NCBI RefSeq assembly: GCF_020091405.1
Contig: NZ_CP081903.1
Coordinates: 6,200,501-6,264,500, forward strand
Reading direction: 5' to 3'
DNA length: 64,000 nucleotides
Origin: Bacteroides cellulosilyticus
GTDB taxonomy: Bacteria; Bacteroidota; Bacteroidia; Bacteroidales; Bacteroidaceae
This document shows, piece after piece, positions 17,432-27,572 of the stretch. The position numbers and the translations under genes are program-made. The notes under the pieces were generated by a model, which was not told the origin of the DNA, searched no databases, and saw only the letters and a program-made list of their open reading frames with translations. Position 1 is the first letter of the stretch. Each line of letters opens with the position of its first letter.

Positions 17432-17480
17432 CAAAGCTAAAGAAAGATTCTGTAATAATTCTGTAATATTCCTGTAATAT
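17432..17480 (-). promoter_or_regulatory. Promoter region with three 11-bp direct repeats upstream of the DUF2490 gene
   Basis: A TAGCTTTG -7 element reads on the minus strand at 17439-17432. Upstream of it, at 17448-17458, 17459-17469 and 17470-17480, are three 11-bp repeats, each containing CTGTAAT on the plus strand with 4-bp A/T-rich spacers. The 7+4 layout is that of binding sites for OmpR/PhoB-type response regulators. Confidence 0.6.
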
Positions 17481-17487
17481 CAAGAAA

Positions 17488-18786
17488 TCACTTGATTTTA
17501 TCGTATTGCTGTTCGGCCTTGATTTCCGTATACTTGGGTGCATCTATCATTTCCACCAATGCCCTCAGCACCGGCCCCTCTCCCATCGGATCATTCTTCC
17601 ACTGGGGACGGTTATAGTAGAATGACAAAGCGGGCATTATACCTGTACCTGCACAGATAGCCGTTACATCACCCTCTGGAGTAATCTTAGTGAACATGCC
17701 TTTCAACCCTTCCCATGCCACATAGATATAGTCGGGATGCAGCCACCCTTGTTTCACCCCTCTGGCAATGCCGAAGACGAACATGGCGGTTCCCGTGATT
17801 TCTTCATAGGAATCTTCCTTATCCAGAAGCTGATGCCACAATCCGTTCGCATCCTGATAACGAATCAGTCCGTCCGCCTGCATACGGAAGTTCCGGATGA
17901 CATCTTCACGCATCGGATGGTCGGCGGGCATTCGTGCCAGCAAATCGGCAGTAGCCATGAAAACCCATCCGTTTGCCCTGGACCAATGGGCAACGCCATG
18001 CGCTTTATTATCCGTGTGATAGCAATGATAGTACAATCCTTTTTCAGGGCACCACAAGTAGCGGGTATAGTTCAATATCTGATTGGCTGCATCATCAAAG
18101 TATTTAGCATCACCTGTCGCCTCTCCCATCCTGACCAGAAAAGATAGGGCCATAAAGGCATCATCGGCCCAAATGGTATTGACATGCGGCCATAACCGGG
18201 CAATAGTGCCATCGGCAAGACGAGGTTCGGACACCATCAGGTGATGATCGGTCTGGTCGATATACTTCTGGAAAGCCTGTTCCGGATGACGGCGGTTGAG
18301 CACAATCAGACTGGCGCCCATAGGACCATTATCATCCAGACGTTTATTCCGGTAAATCATGTGCCAATTCACATGGTTCACGGCTCTCCAACCTTCCTGC
18401 TCCAATGTTTGGTCGTACAGGCGATGGAAGTAGTCCTGGTTTGCATCGTCGAAAATGAAATTCATGTTCTTCAGAACATAGTTCTCGTACTTCGAAGTAC
18501 CTAATTTATCTCCCAACTCCATCAGAGCTATGTTAGTGACTCCGTTTGTGTAATGCCAATCCAGGTATTTGCTTTGTACTTTCACATTCTTATTTAAAGG
18601 TACGTTTTTGAGCGATGTATAGGTCTTGCCGCTTTTCTTATCTACAAAATCATAGGTTGTTGACTTCAGAATGCGGTCGGCAATCATTACAGCAGTTTCT
18701 CTGGCTTTCTCATTGGTCTGCGCAATCAATGAAGTGCTGCACAGCAGGGCGAATGAGAAGATCAAATAAGTATATATCTTTTTCAT
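17488..18786 (-). CDS. GH105 unsaturated rhamnogalacturonyl/galacturonyl hydrolase
   Basis: 432 residues with a signal peptide (ends SLIAQ). The (alpha/alpha)6-barrel family features are visible: NKRLDDNGPMGASL (about 147-160), HVNTIWADDAFMALSFLV (about 201-218, containing the catalytic Asp position) and HWSRANGW (267-274). GH105 enzymes remove the 4,5-unsaturated uronic acid left at the non-reducing end by pectin lyases, acting in the periplasm. The start codon overlaps the stop of the PL1 gene by 4 bp, so lyase and hydrolase are translationally coupled, matching their consecutive reactions. Length is somewhat above the ~370 residues of the Bacillus YteR type, the extra being the signal peptide and N-terminal helix region. 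Confidence 0.92.
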   Translation of the reverse strand: MKKIYTYLIFSFALLCSTSLIAQTNEKARETAVMIADRILKSTTYDFVDKKSGKTYTSLKNVPLNKNVKVQSKYLDWHYTNGVTNIALMELGDKLGTSKYENYVLKNMNFIFDDANQDYFHRLYDQTLEQEGWRAVNHVNWHMIYRNKRLDDNGPMGASLIVLNRRHPEQAFQKYIDQTDHHLMVSEPRLADGTIARLWPHVNTIWADDAFMALSFLVRMGEATGDAKYFDDAANQILNYTRYLWCPEKGLYYHCYHTDNKAHGVAHWSRANGWVFMATADLLARMPADHPMREDVIRNFRMQADGLIRYQDANGLWHQLLDKEDSYEEITGTAMFVFGIARGVKQGWLHPDYIYVAWEGLKGMFTKITPEGDVTAICAGTGIMPALSFYYNRPQWKNDPMGEGPVLRALVEMIDAPKYTEIKAEQQYDKIK

Positions 18787-20177
18787 TTGTTTATCAGGAA
18801 TATGTAGTTTTCAATATTAGTATATCCGTTGGAAGCTATCTTCATAGCATCGGACGGATCATTTTTATCAAGTCCGTATGTATCTTCAAAGTCGTCGGGC
18901 ATACCATCATTATCCGTATCCAGTGGTTTGGTCCCCAACTTTATTTCACCGGGGCCTTGTGTAGGCAGGTCCATCTCCGTGAGAATGATTCCTCCTTTCT
19001 TACCCAATGAAGTTAATTCTTCAACAAGATAGCTATCTACCTGGTCACGGGCGGGTAATGAAGCTCCGCCATGCTGCACAATCCACTCGTAAGCATCCCG
19101 AGCGGTCATCAAGCCTTCGATAGTGGGATGCACATCCGACGGTTTATCCAGAAAAGTAGGAGTTATCACGACTTCAGTGCCAGACTCTTGTTTCCGTTTC
19201 GTGCAATCTTCACGGGTCAGTTCGCGACCATTCAACACTCCATCTTTATTTTCATCATAATAGTTACCGGATAAATGGGCACGGAAATGTTTGTTATAGC
19301 GCGTGAAGGGAGCGGTGGATCCCAGCGTTTTCCCATCATAATTTAAAGTAGCACCTACTATGAAATAGTTATTCCGGATATCGGCTTCGGAAGTCTGTTC
19401 CGTATCACCCATGATATAAGCACCGCCATTACCCCAGTTGTAAACGATGTTATTTACAAACTGATTCAGGCCTTTCACTTTCGGATTACGGGTTTTGTTG
19501 TCGATATACAGGTTACGGTATAAGGTCACTCCATTTTCAGCCGTAGTCTGGATAAGTCCTCCGCAAGAATGTGGTTGCAGGCCTTGCCCTATAAAGGAGT
19601 TCTGGATAGTTATATTCCGGGGCTGATCGCCCGGTTTCTTCGGATCTCCATTGATGGAAAAACATTCATCACGTCCCCAGGTGACCGACATGTGATCAAA
19701 AATCATATTCGCTCCGTAAGCGACACCGGCGGCATCTTTACCGTCTTTCCCGTTCACCCCCATCCGTATGCGCAGATAGCGGCAAATGACATTGTCGGCC
19801 CCGGAAAAAGAAACATGATTTCCATAAATGACAATTCCGTCACCGGGAGCCGTTTGTGCAGCAATAGTCAGATTCTTGGAAAAAGCAAGCGGGGATTGCA
19901 GGCGAATGATTCCCGCAACATCAAAAACAACGATTCTTCCGGGTTTACTCACCGCATCACGCAAAGAGCCTTTTCCCAAGTCAGCAAGCGTAGTGACGTG
20001 ATAAACCTCGCCACGTCTTCCGCCTACCGCATTGCGCCCGTACCCTTCTGCTCCCGGAAAAGCAAGTACTTCTCCATAATCAGGGAAAGGAACAGACGGA
20101 CCGGAAACCTCCTCTTTTTCATCGCAGGCTAGCAGAACCCATGCCAGAAGAAGTATTCCAATTGTAGCATATCTCAT
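18783..20177 (-). CDS. PL1-family pectate lyase lipoprotein
   Basis: 464 residues. Lipobox LLAC (Cys18), so likely an outer-membrane, perhaps surface, enzyme. The right-handed beta-helix pectate lyase pattern starts with FPGAEGYGRNAVGGRRGEVY and continues with [28 protein letters not shown] (about 160-175) and DNKTRNPKVKG (226-236; Arg230 aligns with the catalytic Arg of RxPxx-type motifs). Two calcium-loop-like segments follow (DENKDGVLNGRE and DTDNDGMPDDFE). It cleaves homogalacturonan-type pectin by beta-elimination and feeds the coupled GH105. Compare the second PL1 at 51307, which lacks the lipobox. Confidence 0.9.
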   Translation of the reverse strand: MRYATIGILLLAWVLLACDEKEEVSGPSVPFPDYGEVLAFPGAEGYGRNAVGGRRGEVYHVTTLADLGKGSLRDAVSKPGRIVVFDVAGIIRLQSPLAFSKNLTIAAQTAPGDGIVIYGNHVSFSGADNVICRYLRIRMGVNGKDGKDAAGVAYGANMIFDHMSVTWGRDECFSINGDPKKPGDQPRNITIQNSFIGQGLQPHSCGGLIQTTAENGVTLYRNLYIDNKTRNPKVKGLNQFVNNIVYNWGNGGAYIMGDTEQTSEADIRNNYFIVGATLNYDGKTLGSTAPFTRYNKHFRAHLSGNYYDENKDGVLNGRELTREDCTKRKQESGTEVVITPTFLDKPSDVHPTIEGLMTARDAYEWIVQHGGASLPARDQVDSYLVEELTSLGKKGGIILTEMDLPTQGPGEIKLGTKPLDTDNDGMPDDFEDTYGLDKNDPSDAMKIASNGYTNIENYIFLINK

Positions 20178-20222
20178 TATTCTAATCTCCTATTTTTAAT
20201 AGTGTAAGTCAACAGGCGACCC

Positions 20223-20250
20223 GTATGGACGGATCAAAATCCGTCCATAC
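20223..20250 (-). promoter_or_regulatory. Perfect 12-bp hairpin between the DUF5123-type gene and PL1
   Basis: gtatggacggat (20223-20234) and its exact complement (20239-20250) with a 4-nt loop. It lacks a U-run on the transcribed minus strand, so it looks like an mRNA processing, stabilising or attenuating hairpin rather than a plain terminator. Confidence 0.65.
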
Positions 20251-20300
20251 TAAGCACAGCCCTCTTACAGAATCTTACACTTTCTGTTTTTATCAATAAG

Positions 20301-22025
20301 TTAGTATTCGGAAACCGTTATCCAGCGCGGGTCACCATATTCCTGAGTATAAACCGTAGACTCGGTATTGATAATCGTAAAGTCACCATCTTTGGCATTC
20401 CTGAAAAATGAAGAATCCGACATGCCCAGATCTATCAACGTCAGTCCCGTATCGGCCGCTTGTTCAAAGTCTGTGGTACAATAATTATTCTTTCCCGTCA
20501 GGTTGGTTTGTCCCGGAACCAGCGCTTTTCCTGCACTATATCCAAACACACAGGCATTAACGGATAACGGCAATGCCACAGACAGTTTTGAGAAATCGCC
20601 AATTGCCGTATACGACGACTTGCTTGTAGCCCAATTATAGAATGTACAATTCGAGATAGAAACCTTAGCGTTAGCCGAAACCGGTACATCAGCAGTAAGC
20701 ACTCCAAAGACGCCCGGCGAGATATAAAACTCATAGAAGGTGGAGTTCGTTACAGCAACATCATTCCAGACATTGGAGCCTTTATTGATGGCGTGTATGA
20801 ATCCGAATTGTTTCGTCACATATTTGGTGTCATTGATTCCGGTAACCAGACAGTTATCGATCCGGATATGGTTGATGGTCGTCATTCCTTCGCTGGCATC
20901 GCTCATCATCAGAACGGTAGAAGGAAGGACAATATCGGAGTTGCGGATTTCAAAACGATCTATCGTGATATCAGTTCCGGCATCATGTTTGCTGATATTC
21001 AACAAGCGTGTTTTACTACCACCACTTCCACCGGACACGATTGGTTCTTTGACATTCACATTCTCAACAATAAAATATTCGATTTCAGGAATCTTATTCA
21101 CTTCCGGTTTAATGATAAAGCCACCTTTACGTATATAGAGCGTAGGACGGTCTCCGGGATTAGCCAAGAATGCAATGCTTTTCGTCAGTTTGATGTCACC
21201 GGTGCTACTTTCGGGAAGTCCGTTTGCCGACAGATAATAATCAACCCCATTTTTCAATTGAAAGATCAAACTTGATTGGCTGTCATCATCCATTCCCTCC
21301 TTTATCTTCGACAGTAAGTCAACGCCGTCCGTCACCAGTACGGCACCGGAAGGCATACCGGCTGTTGTGAATTTCTGCCGGTTGTACTTTTCCGCACCTT
21401 CGGGAGCTTTACTATTGGTCAATGCAACATAGTAGGATGTACGGGGAGTCAAACCTGAAATTACATACTTACCTGAAGCTATTTCCGATCCGGACAAATC
21501 AAAATGCTTTTCATCCGTTCCATTTCCCTGTTGCCAGATGGAAACACCATCCACAGGATTCTGCTCAGAAACCCTCCACTCTATCACAGCCGAATTCTCC
21601 GTTATCTGATGTTCATCCAATGCATAAAGTACTTTGGGTATGACACGCGTCAAAGTGGTGATAAGAGAAGAATATTCCGTCCAGTTTGAAATAATATTCA
21701 AGCTCTCATTATTTGCTCTTACTCGGGCATAATAACCTGTTTCATAGCGCAACCCTGCAAAAGTGCACTTACCGCTGTTTACCGTCTGCGTTGCAGCGGG
21801 TTCCGACTGGAAAGTCTGGTCGCGTGAAAGCTCCACCGTATAAGAGGTCGCTTCTCCGGATGTTCTCCAGGCAAGGGTAATCGAATTACCTTCCGCAAAA
21901 CAGGAGGAGGCTATGAAGGAAGGCCTGAACAAGCGGGGCAGATCTTCCGCATCATCCTTGCATGAAGTAATATTCAATAGACAAAATGCCAATACAGGTA
22001 TCAAATATATCAATAACTTTTTCAT
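20301..22025 (-). CDS. Surface lipoprotein with two FN3-like domains and a DUF4957/DUF5123-type beta-helix
   Basis: About 574 residues from the ATG at 22025; an upstream ATG at 22046 lies inside the end of susD and is less likely. Lipobox ITSC. Two fibronectin-III-like domains (about 35-120, FIASSCFAEGNSITLAWRTS; about 130-220, QITENSAVIEWRVSEQNP) precede a parallel-beta region rich in NSTFYEF, ISNCTFYNWATSK and NACVFGYSAGKA-type turns, as in DUF4957/DUF5123 proteins of pectin loci. No lyase catalytic Arg motif was seen, so it is probably a pectin-binding surface glycan-binding protein, but a cryptic polysaccharide lyase cannot be excluded. It follows SusD directly in locus B. Confidence 0.8.
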   Translation of the reverse strand: MKKLLIYLIPVLAFCLLNITSCKDDAEDLPRLFRPSFIASSCFAEGNSITLAWRTSGEATSYTVELSRDQTFQSEPAATQTVNSGKCTFAGLRYETGYYARVRANNESLNIISNWTEYSSLITTLTRVIPKVLYALDEHQITENSAVIEWRVSEQNPVDGVSIWQQGNGTDEKHFDLSGSEIASGKYVISGLTPRTSYYVALTNSKAPEGAEKYNRQKFTTAGMPSGAVLVTDGVDLLSKIKEGMDDDSQSSLIFQLKNGVDYYLSANGLPESSTGDIKLTKSIAFLANPGDRPTLYIRKGGFIIKPEVNKIPEIEYFIVENVNVKEPIVSGGSGGSKTRLLNISKHDAGTDITIDRFEIRNSDIVLPSTVLMMSDASEGMTTINHIRIDNCLVTGINDTKYVTKQFGFIHAINKGSNVWNDVAVTNSTFYEFYISPGVFGVLTADVPVSANAKVSISNCTFYNWATSKSSYTAIGDFSKLSVALPLSVNACVFGYSAGKALVPGQTNLTGKNNYCTTDFEQAADTGLTLIDLGMSDSSFFRNAKDGDFTIINTESTVYTQEYGDPRWITVSEY

Positions 22026-22035
22026 ACTCTCTTTT

Positions 22036-24036
22036 TTAATATCCATAATAATTCTTCAATAGTCCCTGATGGCTCGACAATGCATCGGGCGGTATAGGCA
22101 ATAGGTAACGGACAGGATCGACTTCCGGATTCACTGTTGCCGCATTCGATTCGTTGATATACCCATAGAATGAGAACAGTACGGCAGGGGCAGGTACCCA
22201 CTGACGCGGATTCGAAGTATTCTTGACCTGCGTGCAATACTGGTTGCACATATTTATAAGTGTGTATCCTGTAGGTGCTTTTGAAGGATATGATTCAAAA
22301 GACTCATCATAAGAGCTCTTGCCTCCTTCTTTATACCAGTCTATGGTTTGCGACACACAGACGGCAGGCGGATTCACGGCATTAACCATTCTGTAATAAG
22401 CCACAGCCGGATAGGAATTGAAACGCTCATCATAAGTCGGCTCTTCAAACGCAGTGGACGCATTCTCATATTGCTTGGTGCGGGCTACTTTTCCTAAAGT
22501 AATCCAGTCGAAATAGAGGTTATAGAGGGTTTTTCCGTACAGATTCCAACGTGCCAGGTCATAACGTCTATGCTTCTCACCTCCCAATTCCCAAGCGCGT
22601 TCCTTCACTATCGCATCAAAGAAATCTTCTTTAGAAGTAAGTTTATCGACATAGGCGTCTACCATCTCCGCCTGATCTTCTGCCGCGAAAGCACGGTTGC
22701 GAACTTTCTTCAGGGCTTCTTTCGCTTGTGCCGTAGGCCCGTTATGGTTTTCATTGGCAGCTTCGGCGTACATTAGCAGTACGTCTGCATATCGCATATA
22801 AGTGTAGTTTATTCCAGTACCTTTATTGGAAGTGCTGCCCAAAGGGGTTGCCATAAACAGGCGGTTCCATTTCCCGCAATAAACCGTAAGGGCAGCTATA
22901 GGTTTCTGTACGATATTAGTCATTCCCGAATTTTCATAACGGAACATCTCGCACGTAAGGTCGCGGCGCAAGTCTTTATGATCAAATGACAGCATATAAG
23001 TAAGCGCCAGTTTTGAACCTCCCGAAGAATATCCGTGCGGAGCATTGGATGCATTCTGTCCTTCCGAATTCTTCTGCGAAACGATATAGGTTCCCCAAGA
23101 ATATCCCAACTCTCCGGAACCACCTACCTTTGCCGGTACATCGAAAATATTATCATCATTCACCGGAACGACCCAGCTACATTCGTCCACCCAAAGCTGA
23201 CGGAATGAACGATTCAGCGAGTGTTTGCCTTCATTAATTACTTTGCCTGCATATTTTTCAGCTATTTCATAGTATTTCTGCCAGTCATCATTGCGCTGCA
23301 TTGAACCGATAGCAGCAGGGTTCGAGTAATCCGGACGCAGAGTCCATCCTCCTCTATACAATGCCATGCGGGCAATCAATCCCTGGCAAAACTCTCTTGA
23401 AGCAGCTTCCACTCCCCTGTCCGATTCTTCCGCATACCACATCACCGGCTCGACTTCAATAAGATCATTGATCATATCCGCCAATATAATGTCACGGTCG
23501 GTTGCACCGATAAACAGTTCATCCTTGTTTCCCGCCGGTTTCCTCCTATAAGGCACGTCTCCCCAGTTTCTCACTAATTCCAGATAATACATGGCACGCA
23601 AAACTTTCGCTTCACCATAATAGTGCATCACCCGGGAAGGTTTGGTTTTATCGGCAGCCTCAAACAAGGGACTTTGCTCGATACCTTCTATCACGTCATT
23701 CGTCCGGTTTACTCCGTCATACATACCTGTCCAGATGCTGCCATACGAACTGATATCACCTGCACTCGGTTCGAAAGCACTCTCTTTCAGATTGGACGAC
23801 GTGGTGACCGTAGTGAACTCAACATCCGTATTGAACAGCATCTTCTGGGCTATGTTACCTACCCACCCCTTACCGCTGACCATCGGTACATACATACCAT
23901 TGACAGCCGTGGCAATCTCCGATTCGCTGTTAAAGATATAATCTTTATCAAAAGTGGAAGGAGAGTTTACATTCAGGTAATCTTCACAAGATGTAAGTAT
24001 CATCAATATGATAACTGGAATATAAAGTTTTCTCAT
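22036..24036 (-). CDS. SusD/RagB-family outer-membrane lipoprotein (locus B)
   Basis: 666 residues, longer than the typical ~500-600. Lipobox LTSC (Cys16), then SESEIATAVNGMYVPMVSGK and the helical scaffold (GEAKVLRAMYYLELVRNWGD, RYADVLLMYAEAANENHN, VKERAWELGGEKHRRYDLAR). Extra length sits in the C-terminal third. It starts 17 bp after its SusC stop. In this locus it should bind pectic oligosaccharides (inference from the PL1 and GH105 genes downstream). Confidence 0.95.
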   Translation of the reverse strand: MRKLYIPVIILMILTSCEDYLNVNSPSTFDKDYIFNSESEIATAVNGMYVPMVSGKGWVGNIAQKMLFNTDVEFTTVTTSSNLKESAFEPSAGDISSYGSIWTGMYDGVNRTNDVIEGIEQSPLFEAADKTKPSRVMHYYGEAKVLRAMYYLELVRNWGDVPYRRKPAGNKDELFIGATDRDIILADMINDLIEVEPVMWYAEESDRGVEAASREFCQGLIARMALYRGGWTLRPDYSNPAAIGSMQRNDDWQKYYEIAEKYAGKVINEGKHSLNRSFRQLWVDECSWVVPVNDDNIFDVPAKVGGSGELGYSWGTYIVSQKNSEGQNASNAPHGYSSGGSKLALTYMLSFDHKDLRRDLTCEMFRYENSGMTNIVQKPIAALTVYCGKWNRLFMATPLGSTSNKGTGINYTYMRYADVLLMYAEAANENHNGPTAQAKEALKKVRNRAFAAEDQAEMVDAYVDKLTSKEDFFDAIVKERAWELGGEKHRRYDLARWNLYGKTLYNLYFDWITLGKVARTKQYENASTAFEEPTYDERFNSYPAVAYYRMVNAVNPPAVCVSQTIDWYKEGGKSSYDESFESYPSKAPTGYTLINMCNQYCTQVKNTSNPRQWVPAPAVLFSFYGYINESNAATVNPEVDPVRYLLPIPPDALSSHQGLLKNYYGY

Positions 24037-24053
24037 GATTCAATATTCTATTT

Positions 24054-27000
24054 TTAAAAATTCAAATTTATTCCAAGTGTATAAACCCGGCTACGCGGAG
24101 TCACATTGTTATCGATGCCCGGAGTCAGACCTTTCTGAATGTTCACTTCCGGATCGTAACCGCTATACCCCGTCAGAGTAAACAGGTTGCTGCCGGAGAA
24201 ATACAGACGCAGGCTCTTAACCCCCACCCGGCTCAGCCAACGTTGCGGAAGCGTATACCCCACAGTCAGGGTACTCAGACGCAGAAACGAACCGTCTTCA
24301 ATCAAATCGCTCATCGTGATACCCTGAGTAACGGACATCCACGAATAAGTCGCGGCGTTCTTATTCAATTCTGCCAGTGCAACCGGATCATTGGAAACAT
24401 TGACACCCGCATCATCCACATAACGGAAACGGCGTGACAGACTCATATTCGTTGACAAATTAGAATAGTTGCGACGGACAGCGGAGTTCAGATAGAGTTT
24501 ATTTACATTGAACACATCAAAATCACACATATAATTAAAGAACGCAGTAAAATCCCAATTCTTCCAACTGCCGGACAGTCCGAAACCTCCTGTTACCTTC
24601 GGATTGGTATCGCCAATAATGGTCATATCTTCTTCCGTTATCAAGTCCGACTCCGAATCGGACAGTTTCTTGAACTTCATGGCACCCGGCTTGAAGCTAA
24701 AGTTGCCCGAACTAAAGGAAGAGTTATCCGGAACTCCCGGTTTCAATGTCCATTTCTTGGTGGTTTCATCAAAGTTAAAGTCGTCGACCGTATAGAAGCC
24801 GTCATTCACAAAACCGTAAATCAATCCCATGCTCTTGCCTACTTCCATCTTGTAATTATAGGTTCCATACCAATTGGAGAGGGAAGCCTTCGTTTTCCAC
24901 TCCGTTTCACCGGAAGACAATTTATCAACCTTATTCTTATTAAAGGCGACATTGAAGTTGGCTGACAAGCTAAAGTCCTTCGTCTGGACGATTTTTCCGT
25001 TCAATGAGAATTCAACTCCCCGGTTGGAAGTCCGGCCCACATTCGTCATCTGCCGTGAATATCCTGACGAGTTCGGTATAATGGACGGAACCAGCAAATC
25101 TTTAGTTGTATTCCAGTATACATCAACCGTACCACTTAAACGGTTCTTAAAAAAGCCGAAGTCCAAACCAAGATTCCGTGTAATGGTGGTTTCCCACTTC
25201 AGGTCGGGGTCATACAAATAAGTCTGATCTGCAAACTGATAATAATTATAGTCTTCATTATTAAAACCGGGAGCGCTCGAACCGCTATATACACGATAGA
25301 TATTATGCCATAAATCATCACTGATGCGGTTATTACCCGCCAAACCATAACTAGCTCTCAACTTCAGTTCAGAAACAGATTTGAGCGGCTTCATCCAATT
25401 TTCTTTAGAAATTCTCCAGGCTATAGAACCTGCAGGAAATACGCCCCACTGCTTGCCCGGTGCAAACTTGGTAGAACCGTCCGCACGAAATGTGAAATTG
25501 AAATAATAACGGCTTTTATAATCATACAGTCCGCGACCGAAGAAGGAAGCCGTTCTGTCCGGAGCTGCTTTATAGCTGGTACTTTGGTGAGGTGTACCCA
25601 ATGCAAAGTTTTCAAGAGCCGCTTCGGCCGTAATGGAAACGGGGAAATAACGTGCACTCATATACGTATTGTCATTTTGCGAATGATTTATTTCCTGTCC
25701 GATCATCAGGTTCACATTATGGATTTTACGGAACAAATTGCGATAGGTCAGCGTATTCGCAAGACGATATGATTCTTTATGTGTTTTTGTACGCTTAGCC
25801 GAAGGCATATTGTTCATTCCTGCGGCAGATGCCGTACCAGACAAAGCTCCATAGAACTGGTCATCACCGGAATTGGTTGTACTGATACCATACTCCGAAC
25901 GGAACTGCATTCCTTTAAAGACATCCCATACCAAAGCCGCTTTAAGGCTGATTGCAGTTTCTTTCCTTTTCCTATAATTCTGCTTGTTCTCTTCCAACGG
26001 AGTGTACTTCTGATTCAAAGAATTACCGTCCTCGTCCAGATTCTCATCATCGTCATCCGGATCGATGGCTGTGCCGGAAGTCAGTCCGTTGGTAGGACGG
26101 TAGCGGAGAGCCGTCACGATATTGGTACCCGACGTACCTGCTCCATCAATAGTGCGGGTGCGGTATGTGGAATTTGTCTCCAGTTTCAGATTCTTAAATA
26201 ATTCATGATTCAACTTCAGGATAATATTATTACGCGTCAAACCGGAACCAATCAACTGTCCCTCATCTTTATTATGGTTATAACTCAAATTAAATTTCGT
26301 CTTTTCACTCCCCCCACTGACTGTCAGATTATAGTATTGTGAAATCGGATTACCTCCCAATACTTCATCCTGCCAGTCTTTAGAATCTGTATACTTATAT
26401 AATTCAACATCGTCATAATAACCAAAATTCTTGACAAAGGTCTCATCCGATCCTTTACGTATCATCTGATACTCGTACTCTGCCATCACAAATTCATAAT
26501 TGCCCATTACCGGTAATTTACCCGCCAATGTACGCGTCTGGACATAGCTGTTGAACTGTACTGACGTCTTGCCCGTTTTCGGGTTCTTCGTAGTTACAAT
26601 CACCACACCATTCGCACCCCTGGCACCATAAATAGCAGTCATTGACGCCTCTTTCAGTACATCAATAGACTCGATGTCCGTAGGCGGAATACCACTCAAA
26701 TCATCCACCGGAAAACCGTCGACCAGGAACAACGGTGAGTTATCCTGAGTGATTGAGCCACCACCACGTACACGAATACTGATTTCAGCATCCAATGCAC
26801 CATCTGCCGTAGTGATCTGTACACCCGCCATCTTTCCCGCCAAAGCATCGGCCACAGAGGCAGAGGCTACTTTAGAGATAGATTCCGAAGAAACGGACGC
26901 AATAGATCCCGTCACATCACTACGACGAATATTACCATATCCCAAGACTACAACCTCATCCAGTAATTCGCTGTTTTCTTTTAATGTAATTTTAGCCAGT

Positions 27001-27572
27001 TCCTTACTGCCAGACTTTAGCTCAACAGTCTGGTAACCAATATAAGAGATTAAGATGGTAGCACCATCGGGAACATCGTTCAACGTGTAATTTCCATCAA
27101 GATTAGTGGTCACACCATTAGTAGTGCCTTTCACCATTACAGTAGCACCGATTACCGACTCACCGGTTTCATCTACCACTGTTCCCTTTATAGTTCTTGT
27201 CTTCGACTTCAGGACATCATTCCCGATTTTTTGTTTACCTACAGATATTGTATTATTATCCCTATTGAAAAACAAATTGGTTTGCTCCGTAATCTTGTCC
27301 AAAACAGCCTGTAGGGGACTATTCTTTACTTTGATAGATATGCGCGGAGCAGTGTTCACAACATTTTGATCATAAAAGAATTTCAAGCCTGTCTGCTTGC
27401 CCAACTGAACAAAAACATTCTCTACAGTTTCATTCTGAACGTTCAACGTTACAGTTTTTTCCTTCTGAGCTCGCGCCTGATCAGGCATCAATGACAAGCA
27501 TACGAATAGTAAAAAAGCTAAAAACGAATGTATATTTCTACTTTTCCTTTTGGAATTAGGAAGATTATTCAT
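24054..27572 (-). CDS. SusC/RagA TonB-dependent transporter with STN domain (locus B)
   Basis: 1172 residues. Long signal peptide (cleavage near ARAQK, about 36), STN domain (about 38-110, TVTLNVQNETVENVFVQLGK), carboxypeptidase-regulatory-like domain (about 126-197, GTVVDETGESVIGATVMVKG), DEVVVLGYG at 205-213, plug (LFLVDGFPVDDLSGIPPTDI, YGARGANGVVIVTTKNPK) and barrel ending LGINLNF. The STN domain implies signalling through the FecR at 27845. Expected cargo: oligogalacturonides or related pectin fragments, from context. Confidence 0.96.
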   Translation of the reverse strand: MNNLPNSKRKSRNIHSFLAFLLFVCLSLMPDQARAQKEKTVTLNVQNETVENVFVQLGKQTGLKFFYDQNVVNTAPRISIKVKNSPLQAVLDKITEQTNLFFNRDNNTISVGKQKIGNDVLKSKTRTIKGTVVDETGESVIGATVMVKGTTNGVTTNLDGNYTLNDVPDGATILISYIGYQTVELKSGSKELAKITLKENSELLDEVVVLGYGNIRRSDVTGSIASVSSESISKVASASVADALAGKMAGVQITTADGALDAEISIRVRGGGSITQDNSPLFLVDGFPVDDLSGIPPTDIESIDVLKEASMTAIYGARGANGVVIVTTKNPKTGKTSVQFNSYVQTRTLAGKLPVMGNYEFVMAEYEYQMIRKGSDETFVKNFGYYDDVELYKYTDSKDWQDEVLGGNPISQYYNLTVSGGSEKTKFNLSYNHNKDEGQLIGSGLTRNNIILKLNHELFKNLKLETNSTYRTRTIDGAGTSGTNIVTALRYRPTNGLTSGTAIDPDDDDENLDEDGNSLNQKYTPLEENKQNYRKRKETAISLKAALVWDVFKGMQFRSEYGISTTNSGDDQFYGALSGTASAAGMNNMPSAKRTKTHKESYRLANTLTYRNLFRKIHNVNLMIGQEINHSQNDNTYMSARYFPVSITAEAALENFALGTPHQSTSYKAAPDRTASFFGRGLYDYKSRYYFNFTFRADGSTKFAPGKQWGVFPAGSIAWRISKENWMKPLKSVSELKLRASYGLAGNNRISDDLWHNIYRVYSGSSAPGFNNEDYNYYQFADQTYLYDPDLKWETTITRNLGLDFGFFKNRLSGTVDVYWNTTKDLLVPSIIPNSSGYSRQMTNVGRTSNRGVEFSLNGKIVQTKDFSLSANFNVAFNKNKVDKLSSGETEWKTKASLSNWYGTYNYKMEVGKSMGLIYGFVNDGFYTVDDFNFDETTKKWTLKPGVPDNSSFSSGNFSFKPGAMKFKKLSDSESDLITEEDMTIIGDTNPKVTGGFGLSGSWKNWDFTAFFNYMCDFDVFNVNKLYLNSAVRRNYSNLSTNMSLSRRFRYVDDAGVNVSNDPVALAELNKNAATYSWMSVTQGITMSDLIEDGSFLRLSTLTVGYTLPQRWLSRVGVKSLRLYFSGSNLFTLTGYSGYDPEVNIQKGLTPGIDNNVTPRSRVYTLGINLNF

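Noticed and set aside
22026..22046. Upstream ATG of the DUF5123-type lipoprotein
   Set aside because: It lies inside the end of susD and puts seven charged residues before the signal peptide; the ATG at 22025 has a purine-rich stretch before it.
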